A stretch of DNA of 64,000 nucleotides. Origin: Ornithinibacillus halotolerans (GTDB lineage Bacteria; Bacillota; Bacilli; Bacillales; Amphibacillaceae). The stretch covers positions 78,218 through 142,217 of the forward strand of contig NZ_BMEY01000010.1 of the NCBI RefSeq assembly GCF_014637405.1. Direction: 5' to 3'. Each line of letters opens with the position of its first letter. Position 1 is the stretch's first letter. Positions 16,974-26,165 of the stretch are shown piece after piece. Position numbers and translations under genes: made by a program. Below the pieces are notes generated by a model. It saw only the letters and a list, made by a program, of their open reading frames with translations, did not search any database and was not told the origin of the DNA.

Positions 16974-18044
16974 TTATAACATTATTCCCGGTTCATTAAG
17001 GATTTCCATATTTACAAACGGAGAAGTTGAGTCTAGTTTCCCTTTTATTTTCTTTATTCGTATCGGCTCTCCTTTTAGCCATTTACCAAAGTCTAGTATA
17101 ACTGGTCTTTGGTCTCCTCCTATTGAAAACCAAGCTTTTAATTCTTTCGGAAAATACCCGGCTGTATGTATCGTTCCAGCCCAAGCTCCGTACTTCTTAG
17201 AAAATACCCCTTCATCGGTATTATTCATCATTTGAAATGCTTGGTAAGCATCCAACAAATCTTGACTACTGTTACTAATAGTCTCCTGTCTCTTCATCGA
17301 CTCGTCCATTCGATAACGATTCTCTTCAGTAAGTTTCTCAAAGTGATTTGTACAAGCGTTACCATTATGTACGTCAATACGCCTTGGTGAAGCCTCAACT
17401 ACGAATGTTTGTCCTTCTTTATCAAGTAATACATAATTAAATGAATGTCTATGCGGAATTTCTCTTAAGAGATCTACCGCTTCAGAAACAGTTGCACAAA
17501 TCTCCAATATCAAGCGACCAACCATATTGCAAACAAATCCATTTCCAGACTTTTTCCGATTTACAAAGTTATATCCCATTGCTAAACCTTTTTCATTTAT
17601 TCCATCAATCCGTCCTGTAATTTGCATGGAAGGTCCTACTGTAGCATACCCCCCACTGGTAGGCTGAAAGAATATGTACCTACCTTCATATGATGCAGGG
17701 TGGTTATCATAATTACGTATCATATAATCTTTCCCAGTAAATATCGAGCAACCACTTTTACCGTACTCCAAATAATAACCACCGAACTCAACAATTGCAT
17801 CATGTATACTCATCTGAAGTGCATCTGCAAGCCCTTCGATTTCCTCCCACATCCCTGGAGAGAATGTCATGAACATCCGCTTTATCTCTTGTTCATCTAT
17901 AATAAAATGGTATTTTCGCTTTGATCCCCACTGCAGTTCACGATTAGGGAGAATTGGAGACTCTTTTAATTGTTCACCTTGCATATAACCAAAATCATAA
18001 TGACTTCCACGAAATTGAATGATTTCGCTAAATACTTGTCTCAT
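16974..18044 (-). CDS. C45-family autoproteolytic acyltransferase/hydrolase
   Basis: 356 aa. Resembles the acyl-CoA:6-aminopenicillanate acyltransferase (peptidase C45) branch of Ntn hydrolases. SGCSIFTGKDYMIRNYDNHP contains the likely nucleophile Cys, which in the family becomes the new N-terminus after self-cleavage, and the conserved NYD that follows. NEKGLAMGYNF and FNYVLLDKEGQTFVVEASPRR are further family blocks. Start ATG at 18044 with GGGGGAG upstream. No signal peptide. The amide substrate is unknown; lactam acylation is only the founding member's role. Confidence 0.82.
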   Translation of the reverse strand: MRQVFSEIIQFRGSHYDFGYMQGEQLKESPILPNRELQWGSKRKYHFIIDEQEIKRMFMTFSPGMWEEIEGLADALQMSIHDAIVEFGGYYLEYGKSGCSIFTGKDYMIRNYDNHPASYEGRYIFFQPTSGGYATVGPSMQITGRIDGINEKGLAMGYNFVNRKKSGNGFVCNMVGRLILEICATVSEAVDLLREIPHRHSFNYVLLDKEGQTFVVEASPRRIDVHNGNACTNHFEKLTEENRYRMDESMKRQETISNSSQDLLDAYQAFQMMNNTDEGVFSKKYGAWAGTIHTAGYFPKELKAWFSIGGDQRPVILDFGKWLKGEPIRIKKIKGKLDSTSPFVNMEILNEPGIML

Positions 18045-18160
18045 CAATTCTCCCCCTCCTGTTTATCACTAGTCTAGTTTATTTTCATTAGAATATGAAA
18101 AATTATGCTTGATTGTATAAAAGTATTATCCATAGCCAGCCTATATCTTAAATACGTCCA

Positions 18161-18202
18161 AAAATAACAAGGCATATCATTGGAGATGTGCCTTGTTATT
18201 TT
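18161..18202 (-). terminator. Terminator of the small membrane-protein gene
   Basis: 18-bp stem (one G-U), AAAATAACAAGGCATATC against GATGTGCCTTGTTATTTT. It starts right at the end of the second reading frame described for 18177-18502. Confidence 0.85.
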
Positions 18203-18502
18203 TGTAACGGATAGCATAAATACCACTTATATATAATAGTAACGGCGATCCTATACTAATTATTATATAACTTATCATTGCTGGGGTAGGTATAACTAAG
18301 TTAATAAAAATACAATTAAAAACATCGTTTCCAACACATAAATTATTGATGTAATCGGGCTAGCCATCATTACGTCACCAGTTGTTCTATTAAAGGTACT
18401 AAGTATCATGGAAACAAAACAAATCATAACATGAATTAATATAGGTTTACAGGATTGCTTTAAAGTTGATTTATAAACCTTCTTCATCTCATTTCCTACC
18501 AT
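18177..18502 (-). pseudogene. Small membrane protein gene, apparently split by a -1 frameshift
   Basis: A first frame starts at an ATG at 18502 (AGGGGG upstream) and ends with a TAG at 18296, 68 codons with two hydrophobic segments. Directly at that stop another frame (18299 down to the TGA at 18177) continues with protein-like, membrane-type sequence (LVIPTPAMISY..., SIGSPLLLYISGIYAIRY) and ends exactly where a strong terminator begins. One missing base near 18296-18310, which is rich in T, would join the two into about 108 residues. I do not recognise the family. It could also be two genes or a sequencing slip. Confidence 0.45.
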
Positions 18503-18551
18503 AATCAGATTTCCCCCTCTATCTATATGACGATACAAGGAGCATTTTAGT

Positions 18552-18764
18552 TTGAAAAATAATAATAAATACTTCTTTACGTCATTAATGTATCATGCTA
18601 CTATTTACAATTATATCTTACCAAGTCATATTTCCTTTCCATTCTTTCCAATTGAAATTACTTGGCAAAATACCCTTGGGGCGGCTTTATTAATTGGATC
18701 AATTTTATTGTTAACAATTAAACCAAATGTAAGAAAAGAAAAAGATGGAGCTAATCGTTCTTAG
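18552..18764 (+). pseudogene. Remnant of an EamA/DMT-family transporter gene
   Basis: The 70-codon frame ends with EITWQNTLGAALLIGSILLLTIKP followed by a charged tail, the typical last membrane helix of EamA-type drug/metabolite transporters (usually GExLTWxxxLGAxLIxxG). The part before it does not look like the rest of such a protein, and no ribosome site is obvious. It is most simply the 3' end of a deleted transporter gene that still has its terminator. Confidence 0.5.
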
Positions 18765-18774
18765 CACCATCTTT
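18741..18774. terminator. Bidirectional terminator
   Basis: AAAGATGG-A-GCTAA / TTAGC-A-CCATCTTT, one A-A mismatch; T-rich on the minus side after the nucleoside hydrolase gene. Confidence 0.8.
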
Positions 18775-18785
18775 CATTCATTATA

Positions 18786-19721
18786 TCAACTAAGGACTTC
18801 TAGCAAATCCCTTTTAAACGCCTCTCTATCTACCATCTCACAAACTTTCACATTAGGATCTTTTCCACTACGATTATTAATATCAACCATACTATACCCT
18901 CGGGTAATTTCTCCCTTTGTTTCCACATCAACGTAATACATATTCGATTTGGTCATTATCTCCTCATTGGCAGCAATAGAAACTAATAATGTGTCTGGAT
19001 GAGTTGTCCCATTAATTTTATGTACTTCTCGGTTGAATTTTAGTACAACCCTGTTAATATCCATGAAAAACTTTGAGCGGTCAGTTTCTAAACTTTCAAT
19101 GTCTAAATGATCTATATCCGCCATAACGGAGTACTCTGTACACATATCCCATCCAACCATCGTAATTGGGATTCCGGAATGAAGGACAATCTTTGCAGCC
19201 TCTGGGTCAACATAGAAATTGTATTCAGCAGATGCAGTAATATTTCCTAATGAGTTATTCGTTCCACCCATAATATAAACATGTGGGATTGCTTCTACAA
19301 TTGTAGGGTCTTTTTTGATGGCCATTGCTATGTTAGTCAGTGGAGCAATAGCTAATAATTCTATTTCACCAGGATTTGCTTTTACAGTTTCAATTATAAA
19401 ATCAACAGCATGATTTTCTTCTGGACGTTGTACGGCTTTATCAAAGAATGAGTCCCCCATACCATCGCTTCCATGAACATCTTCCACTGTTACATGCCCT
19501 TTTTCGTTACCTAGAATTGGCCCTTCATACCCTTTATATACCGGCACATAATAATCTGGATTAAATACTTGAATCGTATATAGTGCATTTTCAACCTCTT
19601 GGTCAAAATCCACGTTCCCTCCAGTAATTGTGACACCTTCCACTTTAAAATGGTGTAGTGCAGTTAATATTGCAATCGTATCATCACCAGCTGTGTCTGT
19701 ATCAATAATAACTCTTCTCAT
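18786..19721 (-). CDS. Inosine/uridine-preferring nucleoside hydrolase family protein
   Basis: 311 aa. The calcium-binding aspartate cluster is at the N-terminus (DTDTAGDD, residues 7-14), the family's usual DTDPGxDD with changes at two positions. LLAIAPLTNIA, VYIMGGTNNSLGNITASAEYNFYVDPEAA and VGWDMC are further family blocks. It would split the N-glycosidic bond of ribonucleosides to give base and ribose. Single gene with its own terminator. Specificity cannot be read from the sequence. Confidence 0.88.
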   Translation of the reverse strand: MRRVIIDTDTAGDDTIAILTALHHFKVEGVTITGGNVDFDQEVENALYTIQVFNPDYYVPVYKGYEGPILGNEKGHVTVEDVHGSDGMGDSFFDKAVQRPEENHAVDFIIETVKANPGEIELLAIAPLTNIAMAIKKDPTIVEAIPHVYIMGGTNNSLGNITASAEYNFYVDPEAAKIVLHSGIPITMVGWDMCTEYSVMADIDHLDIESLETDRSKFFMDINRVVLKFNREVHKINGTTHPDTLLVSIAANEEIMTKSNMYYVDVETKGEITRGYSMVDINNRSGKDPNVKVCEMVDREAFKRDLLEVLS

Positions 19722-19819
19722 TCTGCCTTCCCCCTATGTCTATTTTTCTAGATTCGTAAATTAATTTACTTGCATCATACCACATTTTTATCGGACATGA
19801 GCAGAAATTACAATCATTA

Positions 19820-19851
19820 TAAAAAGCACAATTCCTAAGAAATGTGCTTTT
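19820..19851 (-). terminator. Terminator of the cupin gene
   Basis: AAAAGCACA / TGTGCTTTT, 9-bp stem, T/A-rich ends, 6 bases after the cupin stop codon. Confidence 0.75.
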
Positions 19852-19856
19852 ACACC

Positions 19857-20396
19857 TTAATACTCTTCAGACATAGCCTCTTCTTTTGTACGGTGAACAG
19901 TTCCTCGTGGATGGTGTGGTGGTGCATAGATTGAATAGAGCTTTATTGGTTCATTACCAGTATTAATTAAGTTATGCCATGTACCAGCTGGAACCATAAT
20001 AGCGGAATCTTCTTTTACTTTTCTTTCGATACTTAAATTATTTTGGTTTCGGCCCATTCGAACAATTCCTTTTCCTTCTTCAATACGTAAAAATTGATCT
20101 GTATCAGGATGAACTTCAAGACCAATATCTCCACCTACTGGAATACTCATCACAGTCACTTGAAGATGTTCTCCAGTCCATAAAGCTGTACGATAATTAT
20201 TATTTTGCTCACTTGCTGCTTCAATATCTACAACAAACGGATTTGGACCATAATCTCTTAATGGAACTCTTGCCTTCATCTTTTCAATTTGTTGAATCCC
20301 CCATCTTTCATCTGATGGATTCATATAACCAGGATTTGGGTATTGTGGAACATAATATGGAACTGGATGCGGATAGACATATGGAATATAATACAT
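19857..20396 (-). CDS. Cupin-domain protein with tyrosine/proline-rich N-terminus
   Basis: 179 aa from the ATG at 20396, chosen because GGATG lies at the right distance; the frame itself opens 18 bases earlier. Residues 1-30 are rich in Tyr, Pro and His (YYIPYVYPHPVPYYVPQYP), a composition seen in spore coat and other structural Bacillus proteins. A double-motif cupin barrel follows: GLEVHPDTDQFLRIEEGKG (motif 1) and PAGTWHNLINTG (motif 2), giving His and Glu metal ligands. A spore-surface location is an inference from the N-terminus; an enzyme role is possible. Confidence 0.78.
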   Translation of the reverse strand: MYYIPYVYPHPVPYYVPQYPNPGYMNPSDERWGIQQIEKMKARVPLRDYGPNPFVVDIEAASEQNNNYRTALWTGEHLQVTVMSIPVGGDIGLEVHPDTDQFLRIEEGKGIVRMGRNQNNLSIERKVKEDSAIMVPAGTWHNLINTGNEPIKLYSIYAPPHHPRGTVHRTKEEAMSEEY

Positions 20397-20630
20397 AATT
20401 TTACATCCTTTCATAGAATTTCTAAATTATTCTATGCAAATGAATGGGTAAGTGTACTTATGAATGGATTTAACGGCATCAATTCATAGTTGAGTCAGTA
20501 CCTATAAGCAATAATTAGAAGAAAAGGTAAAATAACGACGAGAAAATCATTCACACTAGGCATAAGTTTAAAAATACTACATAGGAATATAAAAGATTAC
20601 AAATCTTTATATATTAGGATGGGTGATTAC

Positions 20631-22691
20631 ATGGATAAAAAATCAGAAAGAAATCAACAACTGCCTGTTAACCAGGATGCAAAACAGGAACAACTCGATC
20701 AGTATCGAATTCAAAATACTGGTAACCCAATGACAACTAATCAAAAGCGGAAAATAGCTAATGATTCAGAAACATTAAAAGCAGGAGAACGTGGTCCTTC
20801 CCTACACGAGGACTGGCATTATTTTGAGAAAATGTCACACTTCGTACAGGAAGAGGAACCAGAAAGAGTCGTACATGCAAGGGGTTATAGTGCTCACGGT
20901 GAGTTTGAATGTTATCAATCTATGAGACATGTAACGAAAGCAGGCTTTTTACAAGAACCAGGTATAAAGACTCCTATAACTTGTCGTTTTTCTACTGTTC
21001 AAGGACCAAGAGGATCATATGATACTGCTAGAGATTTACGTTGTAAAGGGGTTAAATTTTATACAGAGGAAGGAAATTACGACCTAACAACCATCGCTAT
21101 GCCGGTACTCATTAACCAAGATCCGATGAAGTTCCCTGATGTTATTCATGCTTACCAAGCAAAAGATGATGATGATATCCCGACTGCAACAGGGGCTCAT
21201 GACTACTTTTGGGATTATGTAGCTAATAATCCAGAGTCACTTCATATGGTAACTTGGATTATGTCTGACCGGGGTATTCTAAGAAGTTATCGCATGATGG
21301 AATCATGGTCCATTAACACGTATTTATTTGTCAACGAAGAAGGAGTAGCTACCTTTGTTCGATTTGTTTGGAAACCAGTTCTTGGCGTTCATTCCCTCCT
21401 GCAAGATGAAGCTATTAAACTAGGAGGAATTGACCCTGATTTCCATAGAAAGGATTTACGAGAAGCAATCGACAAAGGATTTTATCCTGAATATGAATTA
21501 GGTGTTCAATTAATTCCACTTGAGGATGAATTTAAATTTGATTTCGATATTCTTGATCCTGCGAAGTTTTGGCCAGAAGAGCTTGTCCCCGTTCAAATCA
21601 TTGGGAAGTTAACGTTAAATAGAAATATCGATAATTATCATACTGAATCCGAACAAGTAGCATTTAACCCAGCCAATGTCGTGCCAGGTATTGATTTTTC
21701 TAATGACCCGGTGTTGCAAGGTAGACTAATTGCATATCATATGGCCCAAACACACCGGATTGGACCAAACTTCCAGGAACTTCCAATCAATAAACCAATC
21801 TGCCCATTCCACAACAACCAAAGACGTGGGCCAATGAGATATCGTATTGATGTTGACCAGGTATCTTATCATAAGAACTCTCTAGCAAATAACACACCGC
21901 ACACAACACCACCTGAGGAAGGTGGATATGAGCATTATCCGAAAAAAGTAGAAGGACACGTAGTACGAGGGCGAAGTGAATCCTTCAATGATTTCTTCTC
22001 TCAAGTTAGAATATTTTGGAATAGTTTAACACCAGTTGAGAAACAGCATACTATCGAAGGATTTAGCTACCAACTAGGTAAAGTTAAAAGCGAATCTGTT
22101 CGCCAGCAAAATGTTGATCTATTAGTAAATGTAGATAAGGAATTAGCAACAATCGTTGCCGAAAATATTGGCGTTAACCCTCCAAGCGGTACAAATGTAC
22201 CAGTTGAAACGAGATATCCATCTCTCAGCCAAGCTAATACACCTAAATATGCAGCAACACAGAGAGTAGGCGTACTAATTGGAGATGGTTTTAACTCCCA
22301 AGAGGTTAGTGGGGTTCTAAATCAACTAAAACAAAATGGGGTATTTATAAGAATTATTAGTAATAAACTAGGTATGGTAACAGGATCAGACGGTTCACAA
22401 CTTAAAGTAGACCAAACCTTTATTACTTCAAGTCCATATCTTGTGGATGCTATTTACGTTGTTGGAGGAACTGCGAGAAATCAAGCGATGTTTAATAAAG
22501 ATGTTACTCGTTTCCTTCATAAAGCATATGAGCAATATAAACCTATTGGTATTGCTTCAACTGGACAGTCTTATTTACAACCGGCAGAACAGAATAATTT
22601 AGCTGGGGTTATATTTGCAGCTAATAATCCGAACTTTGGAGAAGACTTTGTTTCAGCTATCTGTAAGCAACGTTTTTGGGATAGAAGATAA
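20631..22691 (+). CDS. Large-subunit catalase homologue (KatE/HPII type) with altered distal haem pocket
   Basis: 686 aa from the ATG at 20631, the only start with a spaced ribosome site (AGGATGGGTG). The order is that of clade 2 catalases: N-terminal arm, catalase barrel, then a C-terminal class I amidotransferase-like domain (from about residue 540). The distal His block ERVVHARG and the proximal block GRLIAY with the haem-ligand Tyr are present. However the stretch GNYDLTTIAMPVLINQD stands where catalases read GNxDLVGNNxPVFFxxD, so the distal asparagine is absent, and RDxRGFAxKFYT has become RDLRCKGVKFYT. Normal catalase activity is therefore doubtful; it may be a peroxidase, a haem protein of other use, or inactive. 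Single gene with a terminator. Confidence 0.85.
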   Translation: MDKKSERNQQLPVNQDAKQEQLDQYRIQNTGNPMTTNQKRKIANDSETLKAGERGPSLHEDWHYFEKMSHFVQEEEPERVVHARGYSAHGEFECYQSMRHVTKAGFLQEPGIKTPITCRFSTVQGPRGSYDTARDLRCKGVKFYTEEGNYDLTTIAMPVLINQDPMKFPDVIHAYQAKDDDDIPTATGAHDYFWDYVANNPESLHMVTWIMSDRGILRSYRMMESWSINTYLFVNEEGVATFVRFVWKPVLGVHSLLQDEAIKLGGIDPDFHRKDLREAIDKGFYPEYELGVQLIPLEDEFKFDFDILDPAKFWPEELVPVQIIGKLTLNRNIDNYHTESEQVAFNPANVVPGIDFSNDPVLQGRLIAYHMAQTHRIGPNFQELPINKPICPFHNNQRRGPMRYRIDVDQVSYHKNSLANNTPHTTPPEEGGYEHYPKKVEGHVVRGRSESFNDFFSQVRIFWNSLTPVEKQHTIEGFSYQLGKVKSESVRQQNVDLLVNVDKELATIVAENIGVNPPSGTNVPVETRYPSLSQANTPKYAATQRVGVLIGDGFNSQEVSGVLNQLKQNGVFIRIISNKLGMVTGSDGSQLKVDQTFITSSPYLVDAIYVVGGTARNQAMFNKDVTRFLHKAYEQYKPIGIASTGQSYLQPAEQNNLAGVIFAANNPNFGEDFVSAICKQRFWDRR

Positions 22692-22723
22692 AGATAGAAG
22701 AATTGTATTGTGGGTAAAATAAC

Positions 22724-22758
22724 AAAGAGTCCTTTACGATACCGTTAAAGGACTTTTT
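22724..22758 (+). terminator. Terminator of the catalase-like gene
   Basis: AGTCCTTTA / TAAAGGACT with AAAG and TTTTT flanks; also usable from the minus side. Confidence 0.85.
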
Positions 22759-22767
22759 GTTGGTATT

Positions 22768-23223
22768 TCATCTTTTGTTTCTTATGAAATCATTTATTCG
22801 AAAACCATAATATCTTAGTAATTCAGCATCAAATTGATGTAAGAAATCATCTACAGCATCTTCAATCATCTCTAATGTTAGTAACTCATCTGACTTATAC
22901 AATTGCCAAATAGAAAATAAAGACCATTGGTTTTTCGTGTTCTTCATGAAAGCTAATAAAGGACCTTCTCTTTCATCATGCTCCATGGTGTAGTAATAAT
23001 AATTCTCTCCACGGTTCCATTTATGTAAGGAGATTGCAAATTCCAGTAAAGCCAGTGATGGCTCTAAGAAATAAATTCTATTATTTATTATAACTTCTAA
23101 TCTACCTTGTATATCAATTAAAAGTTTACCATTTCGCTGTTTTATTAGTTTTTGCTCAATCTTATTATGATGATCAAAAGCAAATTGAAAATTTAACAAA
23201 GTTATTCCTCTCCATATAGACAT
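22768..23223 (-). CDS. Hypothetical protein, 151 aa
   Basis: Not recognised. Acidic C-terminal half with aromatic residues (WNRGENYYYYTMEHDEREGPLLAF), no membrane segment, no signal peptide. It follows the next gene upstream by only 3 bases, so both are on one transcript. The composition recalls the small immunity-like proteins common in Bacillaceae, but there is no motif to prove this. Confidence 0.6.
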   Translation of the reverse strand: MSIWRGITLLNFQFAFDHHNKIEQKLIKQRNGKLLIDIQGRLEVIINNRIYFLEPSLALLEFAISLHKWNRGENYYYYTMEHDEREGPLLAFMKNTKNQWSLFSIWQLYKSDELLTLEMIEDAVDDFLHQFDAELLRYYGFRINDFIRNKR

Positions 23224-23226
23224 CCA

Positions 23227-23682
23227 TTAATTTTCTGGTTTTTCATTTAAAACCCATGGAACAGTCGTCTCAAAAGCCAATTGTAATACAGGTTTTGGAA
23301 AATTTTGTTGTACAAGAGTGATATCCTTTTCAAAACCTAATGTAAAATTTCCAACTTTAATTGAATTAGAGTCATTCCATTCCGAATCTGTGCAATACTC
23401 TCCGCTCACTAGCTTACCGACTAGATGGTAATGTCCGATATAAAGACGAGCACCCTCTTCACTTTCGCCAAACTCAGAAAGATGGATTGGTTTATGTAAG
23501 TTAATCCCTAATCTAGTCAATTTCTCTATAATGTTTGGATTGAGTAATTTTACTGCTTCCATATAATTAAGGCAATATATACAGTTACAGTAGTCATTAT
23601 AATAATGATAAAATTCTTTTGTTTTATGTAAATCAATCTCTAAACGCCATTTCATAAATTCAATTTGCTGCAAATTGCTCAC
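23227..23682 (-). CDS. Hypothetical protein, 151 aa, with CNCIYC motif
   Basis: Not recognised. DYCNCIYCLNYMEAVKLL near residues 31-48 could bind a metal (cysteines spaced C-x-C-x-x-C). The rest is a soluble alpha/beta pattern ending in VLQLAFETTVPWVLNEKP, similar in style to immunity proteins of contact or secreted toxins. Three bases separate it from the downstream hypothetical gene. Confidence 0.6.
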   Translation of the reverse strand: MSNLQQIEFMKWRLEIDLHKTKEFYHYYNDYCNCIYCLNYMEAVKLLNPNIIEKLTRLGINLHKPIHLSEFGESEEGARLYIGHYHLVGKLVSGEYCTDSEWNDSNSIKVGNFTLGFEKDITLVQQNFPKPVLQLAFETTVPWVLNEKPEN

Positions 23683-23712
23683 CCTTGCTGATAATGATTC
23701 AACATAAAAGAA

Positions 23713-24303
23713 CTAATCTATCCAATAAAAAATTGCATCCAAAATTAAATACTGTCTAGGTTCACGATAAATTGTTGGTATCTGAGCCGGAAAAGGTAAA
23801 CGTTCATTCAACACTTCTGGTTTAAGCAATTCATAATTATACTCTTCTAATGCTTGTCGTAGCTTCCTAGCAATTTCTCTATATTTATCAGGTAAATGCT
23901 CTAATCGATAACCACCAAGAAGTGAACCATATGCACCACCAATTTCTTCTTTTGTTTCTACTCGAATCGTCTTATATCGATCATCCTCTCCCATTATTGC
24001 GACTGGAGCAAGACGACTAATATCAATAATTATTCCTTCTATTTCTAACTCTTGAATACCTTTTATCTCTTTTGTAACTTCGACATCTTCTTTTTGGTAA
24101 CAAAAGAATTCCACAAATGAAGCATATCCACTCCCAAAATGATTCCATTCCGCTTCACACACAATATTAGGTATTCTGTTTATACGATAAAATAACCGTC
24201 TTATATGAGCTTCTATTTCTTGGTCATTATTTGTATCATAAGGAAATTCTGTTCCAACTACCTTTCCTTCGATCATTGCTTTCAGTTGTTCATTAGAAAA
24301 CAT
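23713..24303 (-). CDS. Hypothetical protein, about 196 aa
   Basis: Soluble protein without known motifs. I start it at the ATG at 24303, because GAGGTG lies six bases before it; the frame also allows a GTG nine bases upstream. Part of the run paiB, this gene and two hypothetical genes, all close together on the minus strand, so likely one transcript. No function can be given. Confidence 0.6.
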   Translation of the reverse strand: MFSNEQLKAMIEGKVVGTEFPYDTNNDQEIEAHIRRLFYRINRIPNIVCEAEWNHFGSGYASFVEFFCYQKEDVEVTKEIKGIQELEIEGIIIDISRLAPVAIMGEDDRYKTIRVETKEEIGGAYGSLLGGYRLEHLPDKYREIARKLRQALEEYNYELLKPEVLNERLPFPAQIPTIYREPRQYLILDAIFYWID

Positions 24304-24326
24304 GATAGACACCTCACTAACAATAC

Positions 24327-24944
24327 TCAGCCTTTATCAAATACTCTTCTCTTCTTCATTAGTTCTGCTACTTGTTGAGAACTCGGATTATGTTCCTGTT
24401 TTAGTTTTTCAATAATACTATTATAATCTGTCTTATTCCGATTCTGACTTAGCTTATATGCAGCCTGTATTTCTTCTACTTTAATCTTAAATCCAACAAT
24501 CCCTTTTATTTGCCTTTTCGATTGAGAAGATAGGTTTTCCCATAATGCGGCATTTTCTCGATGGTTTTCGTACTTTTTTAATAAAAGTTTAAGATCTTCT
24601 TCTAGCTCTTGTTCATTCATTAAGCTAGCTTTTCCATATATATGGACAGATTGATAATTCCAAGTTGGTACATTTTCATGGCTATACCAGGTCGATGAAA
24701 CATAAGCGTGTGGTCCCTGGTATATAACAAGAACATTTTCATTCAATGTCTTCCATTGTGGGTTGGCATAAGCGAAATGTCCTGTTATATAATAGTCATC
24801 TCCTTGTTTATGTAACTCCAAAGGCAGATGAGTAGCAATAGGTTTCCCTTGTTCAGTTGTAACAATAGTACCAAAAGAATTCATTTCAATAAATTCTATT
24901 ACTTCATCAACATCTGTAACTTTAAAGTGTTTCGGAATATACAT
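24327..24944 (-). CDS. paiB: FMN-binding negative transcriptional regulator PaiB
   Basis: 205 aa split-barrel flavin-binding protein: MYIPKHFKV start, IVTTEQGKPIATHLPLEL, GHFAYANPQWK, ALVIYQGPHAYVSSTWY-type core and VPTWNYQSVHIYGKA are the PaiB blocks. In B. subtilis PaiB is linked to repression of sporulation and protease genes, with PaiA as partner; no paiA gene lies next to it here. It is first in a run with three hypothetical genes downstream. Confidence 0.9.
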   Translation of the reverse strand: MYIPKHFKVTDVDEVIEFIEMNSFGTIVTTEQGKPIATHLPLELHKQGDDYYITGHFAYANPQWKTLNENVLVIYQGPHAYVSSTWYSHENVPTWNYQSVHIYGKASLMNEQELEEDLKLLLKKYENHRENAALWENLSSQSKRQIKGIVGFKIKVEEIQAAYKLSQNRNKTDYNSIIEKLKQEHNPSSQQVAELMKKRRVFDKG

Positions 24945-24980
24945 GAAACCTCTCCTTTATAATAAACAAAGATTAGTATA

Positions 24981-25649
24981 TTAGGATTTATTTAATTGTT
25001 GAATAATTAACGGTATCTCATTTAAATCCTCAATTATATAATCTGTATCAACTTTTTTCCATTGAATATCTCTTCTCCAAATCGTCCACATTCCAGCATC
25101 CTTTGCACCTTTCATATCATTGATAGGGTGGTCTCCTACGAACATAACCTCATTAGGTAAAACTTGTAATTGAAGTAGTGCTCTATGGAAGATATCAGGA
25201 TTAGGTTTCTTAATGCCTTCCCATTCTGAAATTAGAATCGTATGAAAATATCCTTGTATTCCTAATGCACGTATATTGTCCATTTGAAACTGCCCAAAAC
25301 CATTTGTAATCATTCCTAATTGAATAGAATGATTTTTTAAACACTCCAAAGTCCTTCTAAGATTAGAAAACGGAATACAGCTATGGTGAAATTCGGTAAT
25401 GTAATCTTGTAACAAAGTTTCCCAAGATAAATCAGTAACATTAAATTCTTCCAATAATTGCTGATACACCTTATCCTTCCACACATAACCACGACAATCT
25501 AATTCTATAAATCTGGCAATATATTTTTCCCTCGGTATTTCCGTTAACCAATTAGAAAACCGATCATATTGACCTTCTACAAATTTTAATAATGATGCAT
25601 CTCTATTTAATAACGTACCATCCAAATCGAAGAGAACTGCTTTTATCAT
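24981..25649 (-). CDS. HAD-family hydrolase
   Basis: About 222 aa from the ATG at 25649 (MIKAVLFDLDGTL). Motif I DLDGT, motif II MITNG, lysine in KKPNPDIFHRAL, motif IV VGDHPINDMKGAKDAGM, as in the YjjG/YfnB-like phosphatases with a helical cap (residues 20-90). Likely a small-molecule phosphatase; the substrate is unknown. It sits 18 bases downstream of a HIT-family gene. Confidence 0.85.
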   Translation of the reverse strand: MIKAVLFDLDGTLLNRDASLLKFVEGQYDRFSNWLTEIPREKYIARFIELDCRGYVWKDKVYQQLLEEFNVTDLSWETLLQDYITEFHHSCIPFSNLRRTLECLKNHSIQLGMITNGFGQFQMDNIRALGIQGYFHTILISEWEGIKKPNPDIFHRALLQLQVLPNEVMFVGDHPINDMKGAKDAGMWTIWRRDIQWKKVDTDYIIEDLNEIPLIIQQLNKS

Positions 25650-25667
25650 TTTTATACACATCCATCT

Positions 25668-26150
25668 TTAATTCAATTCTTCTACTAATGCTTCAATCGC
25701 CTGCATTACTTCTTTTCTATTCTCCTCGGAATTCATCTCATTCCTTGCATGGAGCAGTACAGGCCGAACGGATTCTACCGACCTACCAAACTCGTACATC
25801 CACTCATATCTTGGAACCATCCAAGTATGAAAATGATGGGTAGTATCCTCATTATAAAAATAATAGACATAATCAATTCCTAAGACTTTTCGTTGCACTT
25901 TTCTAATCTTGGTCAAGATTCGGATGTAATCCAACTGTTCTTCTTCGGTTAACTCATCAAAGCATGTTATATGACGCTTGGATGCTAGAATCACAAGTCC
26001 TTTTATTGGATAGGCAACATCTTGGTGAGCATGAAAGTATTCTGTTTCTACTATCACACCACCATCAGGCTCAATCACACCACTTGTTAACGCACAGCTT
26101 AAACACTCAATCTCTACTGTTCTTCCATTTGAAAGTGTTATTGTCCTCAT
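25668..26150 (-). CDS. HIT-family nucleotide hydrolase-like protein
   Basis: 160 aa. The histidine triad region reads THHFHTWMVPR (about residues 109-119), a variant of HxHxHxx. An N-terminal CLSC may bind zinc, as in several HIT and GalT-like proteins. Grouped with a HAD hydrolase and two Nudix hydrolases, all of which act on nucleotides or phosphates, which suggests a housekeeping or detoxifying cluster. The substrate is unknown. Confidence 0.8.
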   Translation of the reverse strand: MRTITLSNGRTVEIECLSCALTSGVIEPDGGVIVETEYFHAHQDVAYPIKGLVILASKRHITCFDELTEEEQLDYIRILTKIRKVQRKVLGIDYVYYFYNEDTTHHFHTWMVPRYEWMYEFGRSVESVRPVLLHARNEMNSEENRKEVMQAIEALVEELN

Positions 26151-26165
26151 TAAATTTCCTCTCCT

